Assembly: GCF_046224405.1 (NCBI RefSeq)
Contig: NZ_JBJXRK010000005.1
Coordinates: forward strand, 57,131 to 121,130
From: Gudongella sp046224405
GTDB lineage: Bacteria > Bacillota > Clostridia > Tissierellales > Tissierellaceae
Reading direction: 5' to 3'
DNA length: 64,000 nucleotides
Positions 58,091 through 64,000 of the stretch are shown piece after piece. The position numbers and the translations under genes are program-made. The number at the start of each line of letters is the position of its first letter. Position 1 is the first letter of the stretch. A model generated the notes under the pieces. It was not told the DNA's origin. It did not search any database and was given only the letters and a program-made list of their open reading frames with translations.

Positions 58091-59698
58091 ATGAGACTGG
58101 ATTCCCTCAGGTTAAACAACAACTCCCAAAGAAATTTGGTTTCCAGTAGAAACGGCATGGTTGCAACCACAAACCCATATGCATCCCAGGCAGGCATCCA
58201 GGTGATGAAGTCAGGCGGAAATGCCTTTGATGCCGCAGTGGCAGCGGCGGCAGCCCTTGTGGTGTTGGAGCCCACAGGTTGTGGACTTGGGTCGGATGCA
58301 TTTGCAATACTATATTCCAAGGGTCAGCTGTTTGGTCTTAATGGAAGTGGATGCTCCCCTAAAGATCTTACCCTGGACCATTTACATAAGTTAGGTCTTG
58401 AGGAAATGCCCAGATATGGTCCGTTACCTGTTATGGTGCCAGGGGTGGTTGCTTCCTGGAAGGCCATTTTGGAAGGCTTTGGAAGACTTTCGCTAAGGGA
58501 GGTTCTCCAACCGGCTGTTGAACTTGCAGAAGAGGGTCATCCTGTTCAGCCAGTAATAGCAGGTAGCTGGGAAAAGGCTTTTCAAATCCAGAAGAAGATT
58601 GGTTCCGAGGAATGTTTTCGTCACTGGTTCAATTGCTTCACTTTGGATGGAAGAGCACCAGGACCAGGGGAGCTTTGGAAGAACAAGGACCTTGCCAAAA
58701 CCTTAAGGAAAATCGGGGACACTTCCGGGGAGGACTTTTACCGCGGAGACCTGGCAGAAAAGATAGTATCCTTTCTAAGGGATGCTGGTGGTGTGATTAC
58801 CATGGAGGACATGATGGATTTCAGACCACAATGGATGGAGCCGTTAAGTGTTGGTTACAAGGGCTATGACATATGGGAGCTGCCTCCTAACGGACAAGGG
58901 ATAACCGCCCTTCTGGCTTTCTCAATACTTGATAGCCTGACTGAGGGTTCCCATGACGCCGATCAAATCATCCACAATTCAATAGAGGCCATGAAGCTGG
59001 GATTTGAAGACGGTATGCCCCTGGTGGGAGATCCTGGGTTTTGCAAGGATACCTGGAGTGTGCTTTTAAGTGGAGCTTACGGAAGGAAAAGGGCAGTCCA
59101 AATTGACGAATCAGCTCGGATGCCCCTATGTGACCTGCCCTCCAAAGGAGGCACCGTGTATCTGGCTGCAGCGGATGGACAGGGGAACATGATCTCCTTA
59201 ATCCAGAGCAACTACAGGGGCTTTGGATCTGGACTGGTGGTTCCTGGAACAGGGATATCCCTCAACAACAGAGGCTTTGATTTCAGTATGGACAGGAAGA
59301 GCGCAAATTTTCTAGAAGGAAGAAAGAGGCCATACAACACAATTATCCCAGGCTTCATAACAAGGGGAGGGGAGGCCCTTGGGCCCTTTGGACTAATGGG
59401 GGGCTATATGCAGCCCCAGGGTCATGTCCAGCTATTGGTGAATATCCTTGAAAGGGGAATGAATCCTCAAGATGCATTGGATGAACCAAGGTGGCAATGG
59501 ACAGGCGGAAGGGATATTTCCGTGGAGATGGATTTCCCCAAGGATATAAGGGAAGCCCTTGAAAAAAGAGGTCACAAGGTAACTGAAATCAAGGACAGCT
59601 CATTCTTTGGGAGAGGACAGATGATCATAAGAGACGAGGGTGGAGAATTGCTTGGAGCCACGGAGAAAAGGGCGGACAGCTTGATCTCAATCTGGTAA
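58091..59698 (+). CDS. ggt: Gamma-glutamyltransferase family protein
   Basis: 535 residues, Ntn-hydrolase fold. NGMVATTNPYASQAGIQVMKSGGNAFDAAVA is the N-terminal signature; the probable self-cleavage site and catalytic Thr lie in PSKGGTVYLAAADGQGNMIS, and SNYRGFGSGLVVPGTGISLNNRG follows in the small subunit. These enzymes hydrolyse or transfer gamma-glutamyl groups, for example of glutathione or gamma-glutamyl peptides. There is no signal peptide, unlike secreted Ggt, so it would act in the cytoplasm. GGAAGTG precedes the ATG. Close spacing (71 bases) suggests transcription with kce. Confidence 0.87.
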   Translation: MRLDSLRLNNNSQRNLVSSRNGMVATTNPYASQAGIQVMKSGGNAFDAAVAAAAALVVLEPTGCGLGSDAFAILYSKGQLFGLNGSGCSPKDLTLDHLHKLGLEEMPRYGPLPVMVPGVVASWKAILEGFGRLSLREVLQPAVELAEEGHPVQPVIAGSWEKAFQIQKKIGSEECFRHWFNCFTLDGRAPGPGELWKNKDLAKTLRKIGDTSGEDFYRGDLAEKIVSFLRDAGGVITMEDMMDFRPQWMEPLSVGYKGYDIWELPPNGQGITALLAFSILDSLTEGSHDADQIIHNSIEAMKLGFEDGMPLVGDPGFCKDTWSVLLSGAYGRKRAVQIDESARMPLCDLPSKGGTVYLAAADGQGNMISLIQSNYRGFGSGLVVPGTGISLNNRGFDFSMDRKSANFLEGRKRPYNTIIPGFITRGGEALGPFGLMGGYMQPQGHVQLLVNILERGMNPQDALDEPRWQWTGGRDISVEMDFPKDIREALEKRGHKVTEIKDSSFFGRGQMIIRDEGGELLGATEKRADSLISIW

Positions 59699-59730
59699 CC
59701 ATATTGTAACTTCAATTTGTCACCTATGTG

Positions 59731-59739
59731 TGATATAAT
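59731..59739 (+). promoter_or_regulatory. Extended -10 promoter of rho
   Basis: TGATATAAT is an extended -10 element about 170 bases upstream of the rho start codon, giving a long leader. Confidence 0.45.
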
Positions 59740-59828
59740 GTTTAATGAACAATCTTCGATTAATCATTTCTCGAATCACTTACACAATAATATTCCCGAA
59801 ATAATTACAAGAACATACTGATTAACTA

Positions 59829-59849
59829 AACCTTGTCCGGCAAGGTTTT
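59829..59849 (+). terminator. Small terminator-like hairpin in the rho leader
   Basis: AACCTTG and CAAGGTT pair around TCCGG, followed by TTTTG. It lies between promoter and rho start and could attenuate rho transcription; rho is usually autoregulated. Confidence 0.4.
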
Positions 59850-59910
59850 GTATGCAGTTTAATTGTATATACATAGGCACGGATCAATGATTAGGAAGCG
59901 AGGTGTAACT

Positions 59911-61254
59911 TTGGATAAGGACATACTTGAAGTAAAGAAACTATCTGAACTGAAGGAAATTGCAAAGGCATATGACATACCAGGATACTACAGGATGAAA
60001 AAGAACGAGCTGATCCAGGCAATAACAAGCCAAGAACCTGATGGGCCAAAGGATATTGAGCAGGAGCTTGTCGCCGACGATGTTGAGATCACAGACGACA
60101 TTTCTGACAATGCTTCAGAGGAAATGGAAAACCTGGATGAAAAGGACATAGCTGAGGGTATCCTTGAGATGCATCAGGATGGCTACGGGTTCCTGAGAAG
60201 AGATAACTATCTGTCAGGGGATGATGATATATACATATCACCCTCCCAGATAAGAAGGTTCAGACTCCAGACAGGGGACAAGATAACCGGCATCACAAGG
60301 CCACCAAAATCCAATGAGAAATTCAATGCGCTCCTTTACATAAAGGCAGTCAATGATATGCCGCCTGCAACGGCAATAAAAAGACCGGACTTTGACAGCC
60401 TGACACCGATCTACCCCATAGAAAGACTAAGGCTTGAAACAGATGGAAGGGAATATGCCACAAGGATGATAGACCTTGTAGCCCCCATAGGCAAGGGTCA
60501 GAGGGGTATGATAGTTGCACCACCGAAGGCAGGAAAGACAACACTTCTAAAGATGATTGCCAATGGTATAGCTAAAAACCATCCAGAGGTTGAGATCATT
60601 ATACTTCTCATAGATGAGAGGCCTGAAGAGGTTACCGATATGAAGAGGTCCGTTAAGGGTGATGTTGTTTATTCAACCTTCGATGAGCTTCCAAAAAACC
60701 ACACAAAGGTGGCTGAAATTGTTCTTGAAAGGGCCAAGAGGCTGGTTGAGCACGGCAAGGACGTTGTGATTCTTCTTGACAGCATCACAAGACTTGCAAG
60801 GGCCTACAATCTTTCTATACCTGCTACGGGAAGGACCCTGTCAGGAGGACTTGACCCGGGAGCCCTCCACAAGCCCAAGAGGTTCTTTGGTGCAGCAAGA
60901 AAGATGGAGGAGGGTGGCAGCCTGACAATACTTGCCACAGCCCTTGTGGAAACCGGAAGCAGGATGGATGATGTTATATTCGAGGAGTTCAAGGGTACAG
61001 GTAATATGGAGGTACATCTTGACAGAAAGCTTTCCGAGAAGAGAATCTTCCCTGCAATTGACATCTACAAGTCGGGAACCAGAAGAGAAGACCTGATCAT
61101 GAGCCAGAATGAGCTTGAGACTGTGTGGGCTTTGAGAAAGGCACTTGGAAACAGCAGCACCCAGGATGTTACTGAGGCCTTTATTGCAAATCTTGTGCAA
61201 ACCAAAAACAACAAGGAATTCATTGACCAGATGAGAAACAAGATTTGGATTTAG
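59911..61254 (+). CDS. rho: Transcription termination factor Rho
   Basis: 447 residues. Rho_N (SAP-like) domain at about 1-45 (LEVKKLSELKEIAKAYDI...), an acidic linker, the cold-shock-like RNA-binding domain (GILEMHQDGYGFLRRDNYLS...ISPSQIRRF) and the RecA-type ATPase with Walker A APPKAGKTTLLKMI, DERPEEVTDM and LLDSITRLARAYN. It ends transcripts by RNA translocation. Start is TTG at 59911, 5 bases after GAGGTG; an ATG 16 codons earlier lacks a site. Next gene is rpmE, a common order in Firmicutes. Confidence 0.95.
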   Translation: MDKDILEVKKLSELKEIAKAYDIPGYYRMKKNELIQAITSQEPDGPKDIEQELVADDVEITDDISDNASEEMENLDEKDIAEGILEMHQDGYGFLRRDNYLSGDDDIYISPSQIRRFRLQTGDKITGITRPPKSNEKFNALLYIKAVNDMPPATAIKRPDFDSLTPIYPIERLRLETDGREYATRMIDLVAPIGKGQRGMIVAPPKAGKTTLLKMIANGIAKNHPEVEIIILLIDERPEEVTDMKRSVKGDVVYSTFDELPKNHTKVAEIVLERAKRLVEHGKDVVILLDSITRLARAYNLSIPATGRTLSGGLDPGALHKPKRFFGAARKMEEGGSLTILATALVETGSRMDDVIFEEFKGTGNMEVHLDRKLSEKRIFPAIDIYKSGTRREDLIMSQNELETVWALRKALGNSSTQDVTEAFIANLVQTKNNKEFIDQMRNKIWI

Positions 61255-61286
61255 TCAAAAAAATTGCACTGAAATAATCTTTGAAG

Positions 61287-61315
61287 TTGAAATTTATAAA
61301 ATCATATGCTATAAT
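61287..61315 (+). promoter_or_regulatory. Promoter of rpmE
   Basis: TTGAAA and TATAAT with a 17-base spacer, preceded by TG at the extended -10 position; 66 bases before the rpmE start. Confidence 0.75.
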
Positions 61316-61380
61316 TTAGTGGTTATATCGTAGAGTGGCTAAAATTATAGATACTCGAAATCGAAGTGAGGTGAAATGAG

Positions 61381-61584
61381 ATGAAAAAAGATATCCATCC
61401 AGAATATAAAGAGGTGACAGTTACCTGTGCATGTGGAAACACATTCAAGACTGGCTCAACAAAGGATGAGCTAAGGGTAGAAATCTGTTCAGAGTGCCAT
61501 CCATTCTTTACTGGTAAGCAAAAGTTTATGGAGCGTGGTGGACGTGTAGAGAAATTCAAGAAGAAATATCAAATCGAGGATTAA
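61381..61584 (+). CDS. rpmE: Ribosomal protein bL31
   Basis: 67 residues, full length. The zinc-binding set C16-x-C18 and C36-x-x-C39 marks the zinc-containing (C+) type. PEYKEVTVTCACGNTFKTGST and CHPFFTGKQKFMERGGRVEKF are bL31 blocks. It sits at the bridge between ribosomal subunits. AAGTGAGGTG stands before the ATG. A terminator-like hairpin follows. Confidence 0.97.
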   Translation: MKKDIHPEYKEVTVTCACGNTFKTGSTKDELRVEICSECHPFFTGKQKFMERGGRVEKFKKKYQIED

Positions 61585-61598
61585 TTTCTTTACAACTG

Positions 61599-61633
61599 GG
61601 TTAGTTGCATGTGCACCTAACCTTTATTTTTTT
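61599..61633 (+). terminator. Terminator after rpmE
   Basis: GGTTAG-T-TGCA and TGCA-C-CTAACC pair, followed by TTTATTTTTTT. It overlaps the leader of the next gene, so read-through probably supplies DUF1385 and prmC expression. Confidence 0.75.
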
Positions 61634-61647
61634 GAGGAAGTGAACCT

Positions 61648-62613
61648 ATGAATAAAATTAAAAATGCCCCAATTAAAGCCAAGCACAAGACCTCAATAGG
61701 TGGCCAGGCCATAATTGAAGGGGTAATGATGAGAGGGCCGGAAAAGATTGCAATTGCAGTTAGAAAGCCTGACAAGGAAATTGAACTGAAGGTTAACCCC
61801 ATCAAATCCGTTGCCAAGAAATACAAGGTATTTGGGCTTCCCTTCATAAGGGGAATGGTGGGTCTTGTTGAAGCCCTTAAGATCGGTACGGGAGCACTGC
61901 TCTATTCTGCGGAATTCTTTGAGGAGGAGCAGACCCTGGACAAGGACGGAAACCCCAAGAAGACACTCACCCAGAAGCTCTTCAAGGGCAAGGCCCAGGA
62001 TGTGGAGATGGCCTTGGCAGTGATACTTTCCGTTGCCATGACTGTTGGGATATTTATGGTTTTGCCAAATATAATCACCAACTTCTTGAAGGGGAATATC
62101 CAGAACACGGTCACCCTGAACCTTATTGAAGGATTGATCAGGATGTCCATTTTCCTTCTTTATGTGGTCTGGGTATCAAAGCTTGAGGATGTAAAAAGGG
62201 TTTTCCAGTATCACGGGGCGGAGCATAAAAGCATCCACTGCTATGAAAACGAAATGGAGCTTACAGTGGAAAACGTAAGGAAATTTCCAATCCTTCATGC
62301 AAGATGCGGAACCAGCTTCCTTTTTATGGTCATGGCGGTGAGCATTGTGGTCCTATCCTTTTTTGGATGGCCCAACCCTGTAATGAGAATTCTTACCAGG
62401 ATTTTTATGTTTCCTGTTATTGCCGGAATATCCTATGAGATAAACAGGTATATCGGAAGAAGTGATTCAAGGCTGTGCTATGCCTTAAGCTATCCAGGAC
62501 TTATGATTCAGAAGTATGCGACAGTCAAGGAGCCGGACGACTCTCAGATTGAGGTGGCGATCCAGTCCCTGTTGGCCGTTATACCGGAGGACAAGGAGGC
62601 AGACAGGTGGTAG
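61648..62613 (+). CDS. DUF1385 family membrane protein (YqhQ-like)
   Basis: 321 residues. SIGGQAIIEGVMMRGPEKIAIAVRKPD is the family opening; LPFIRGMVGLVEALKIG, YHGAEHKSIHCYENEMELTVENVRKFPILHARCGTSF and RYIGRSDSRLCYALSYPGLMIQKYAT follow. It has about five hydrophobic helices and conserved His/Cys residues that could bind metal. Function is unknown; its place between rpmE and prmC is common in Firmicutes. GAGGAAGTG precedes the ATG. Its end overlaps the prmC start. Confidence 0.85.
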   Translation: MNKIKNAPIKAKHKTSIGGQAIIEGVMMRGPEKIAIAVRKPDKEIELKVNPIKSVAKKYKVFGLPFIRGMVGLVEALKIGTGALLYSAEFFEEEQTLDKDGNPKKTLTQKLFKGKAQDVEMALAVILSVAMTVGIFMVLPNIITNFLKGNIQNTVTLNLIEGLIRMSIFLLYVVWVSKLEDVKRVFQYHGAEHKSIHCYENEMELTVENVRKFPILHARCGTSFLFMVMAVSIVVLSFFGWPNPVMRILTRIFMFPVIAGISYEINRYIGRSDSRLCYALSYPGLMIQKYATVKEPDDSQIEVAIQSLLAVIPEDKEADRW

Positions 62614-63467
62614 TAGACCAGCTTTTAGCGGAAGGTATCAAGAGCCTTCAAAATAGACAGTATACAAATCCACAGCTTGAGGTGAGACTTATTCTATCCA
62701 GATTGATGGGTGTGGATAAGTCTTATCTGTATGCCTATGGAGATAAAGAGCTGCCAGAGGACCTGGTCCGGAGGTTCAGAGACTTGATCCTAAAGAGAAC
62801 TGAAGGGTATCCTCTTCAGTACCTGCTTGGAACCCAGGAGTTTATGGGTATGGATCTGGAGGTTTCTGAAGGTGTCCTTATTCCAAGAGGTGATACTGAG
62901 ATTCTTGTGGAGTATCTTCTGGACCATATAGATGAAAGCATTGGAGATAGGGAGTTTACGGTTCTGGATATTGGAATCGGAAGTGGAGCCATATCACTTG
63001 CCATTGCAAAATTCTGCCCAAATTCAAAGGTGTACGGAGTGGACCTATACGACGAGCCCCTGCAGGTTGCCAACAGAAACAAGGAGAACCTTGGGCTCCA
63101 CAATGTGGAGTACTACAGGGGAGACCTTTTCTCGCCCTTTGAAGGTGATGAGTGGAGTGGGTACTTTGACATAATAGTTTCCAACCCGCCATACATACCT
63201 GAAGGGGAGAGGGGTGGGCTTCAGGTTGAGGTTGGCAGGTACGAGCCTGAAACTTCCCTGTTTGCAGGAGAGGACGGACTGGACTTCTACAGAAGGATTA
63301 CAGCCCAGGCAAAGAGGTATATAAAGGATAATGGGCTTTTGGCCTATGAAATAGGCCATGATCAGGGAAAGGATGTTGCTGACCTTTTAAGGAGAGAAGG
63401 CTTCAATGAGGTTCAGGTAATAGACGATTTTGAAAACAGAAACAGGGTTGTTACGGGAAGAGCTTAA
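62607..63467 (+). CDS. prmC: Release factor glutamine methyltransferase
   Basis: 286 residues. N-terminal helical domain, then a Rossmann methyltransferase domain: TVLDIGIGSGAISLAIAKF binds AdoMet and IIVSNPPYIPEGE holds the NPPY motif for glutamine N5 methylation of release factors RF1/RF2 (GGQ). PLQYLLGTQEFMGM is a family block. Start is GTG at 62607, 6 bases after AAGGAGGC, overlapping the DUF1385 stop. prfA, its usual next neighbour, is not directly downstream. Confidence 0.94.
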   Translation: MVVDQLLAEGIKSLQNRQYTNPQLEVRLILSRLMGVDKSYLYAYGDKELPEDLVRRFRDLILKRTEGYPLQYLLGTQEFMGMDLEVSEGVLIPRGDTEILVEYLLDHIDESIGDREFTVLDIGIGSGAISLAIAKFCPNSKVYGVDLYDEPLQVANRNKENLGLHNVEYYRGDLFSPFEGDEWSGYFDIIVSNPPYIPEGERGGLQVEVGRYEPETSLFAGEDGLDFYRRITAQAKRYIKDNGLLAYEIGHDQGKDVADLLRREGFNEVQVIDDFENRNRVVTGRA

Positions 63468-63485
63468 AGGGTGTGTTAGATTTTG

Positions 63486-64000
63486 ATGGTTTTACTGCAA
63501 TTGTTCATATCATTTATTAAAATAGGTGCATTTAGCTTTGGTGGCGGCTACGCCATGCTCCCCCTTATCGAGGAGGAGGTTGTTGAGGTTCACGGCTGGA
63601 TAACCACGGCAGAATATGTTGATATACTGGCCATAGCTGAGATGACTCCCGGACCCATAGCCATCAATTCAGCCACTTTTCTTGGCTACAAGGTAGCTGG
63701 AGTCCTAGGCTCGGCAATAGCTACAGTTGGGGTTGTGCTCCCATCATTCATAATAATGAGCCTGATATTCGTGTTTGTACTTAGATTTAAGAAATCCCCC
63801 TATGTCAACTGGATATTCAAGGGCATAAGACCAGTTGTACTTGGTTTGATTGCAGCTGCGGCTGTTAGCGTCGGGCACAATACATTTGTGGATATTAAAT
63901 CAGTACTTATTGCCATACTGCTGTTTGTCCTGGTGACATTTAGGGATCTGAATCCCATATTCGGGATTGTTCTTGCAGGAGCTTTGGGAGTATTATTCTT
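63486..64000 (+). CDS. Chromate-transporter (CHR) family protein, truncated by window end
   Basis: About 171 codons are visible and the frame runs off the window. LFISFIKIGAFSFGGGYAMLPLIEEEVV is the CHR signature; AIAEMTPGPIAINSATFLGYKVAG follows. Members export chromate or related anions, and short ones work as heterodimer pairs encoded by adjacent genes. A second chr gene may therefore lie just beyond the window. ATG at 63486 follows AAAGGGTG at about 11 bases; TTG one codon earlier is also possible. Confidence 0.85.
   Translation, partial: MVLLQLFISFIKIGAFSFGGGYAMLPLIEEEVVEVHGWITTAEYVDILAIAEMTPGPIAINSATFLGYKVAGVLGSAIATVGVVLPSFIIMSLIFVFVLRFKKSPYVNWIFKGIRPVVLGLIAAAAVSVGHNTFVDIKSVLIAILLFVLVTFRDLNPIFGIVLAGALGVLF

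Overview
The window looks like chromosomal DNA of an anaerobic, amino-acid-fermenting Firmicute of the Clostridia/Tissierellia type. Pointers are the strong AGGAGG ribosome binding sites with many TTG/GTG starts, T-box leaders, a Gram-positive LexA-type box, an adenosylcobalamin-dependent ribonucleotide reductase, two lysine-fermentation genes (kal, kce), a PPi-type phosphofructokinase and a rho-rpmE-DUF1385-prmC cluster. No rRNA, tRNA, CRISPR array, transposase or integrase was recognised. The species cannot be named from the sequence alone.

Layout. 1-2.7 kb: tail of an M20 hydrolase, then a promoter carrying a LexA-type box ahead of a ComK-like regulator, a small sigma factor, a peptidoglycan amidase and an unknown coiled-coil protein. 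2.7-8.25 kb: two DMT exporters (one with glycerate kinase, one with homoserine dehydrogenase), a membrane-anchored coiled-coil protein and a GNAT acetyltransferase. 8.26-18.7 kb: branched-chain amino acid block. A Leu T-box precedes leuACDB and an Ile T-box precedes ilvN-ilvC-ilvB-ilvE-megL. 18.7-19.4 kb: AT-rich stretch without an intact gene. 19.4-26.1 kb: tripartite tricarboxylate transporter (TctC plus a TctA-TctB fusion), then a DUF401 permease with two tandem D-2-hydroxyacid dehydrogenases. 26.1-34.1 kb: NhaC antiporter, two UspA proteins, an M20 peptidase/amidohydrolase pair, DeoD, a nucleoside hydrolase and a cyclodeaminase-like protein. 34.4-36.5 kb: NrdJ behind an NrdR-like box. 36.8-42.8 kb: oligopeptide ABC transporter oppBCDF-oppA. 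42.9-50.8 kb: MFS transporter, a 33-residue membrane peptide, a Lon-family AAA_32 protease, PatB-type lyase, SLH protein, CTP synthase. 50.8-56.2 kb (minus strand): ABC ATPase, CARDB-type secreted protein and MacB/FtsX-type permease, plus PPi-type PFK. 56.4-59.7 kb: kal, kce and gamma-glutamyltransferase. 59.9-64 kb: rho, rpmE, DUF1385, prmC and a truncated chromate-transporter-family gene.

How it fits together: much of the window handles peptides and amino acids: peptide uptake (Opp), sulfur amino acid lyases (MegL, PatB), lysine fermentation (Kce, Kal), gamma-glutamyl cleavage (Ggt) and tightly regulated branched-chain synthesis. The Ile-T-box operon ends in methionine gamma-lyase and contains neither ilvA nor ilvD, which suggests 2-oxobutyrate for isoleucine may come from methionine.

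Three intergenic regions (33.25-33.5, 48.0-48.4 and 56.8-57.2 kb) hold copies of one composite palindromic repeat family. The least explained module is the putative DNA-damage-linked ComK-like/sigma/amidase cassette at the left end.
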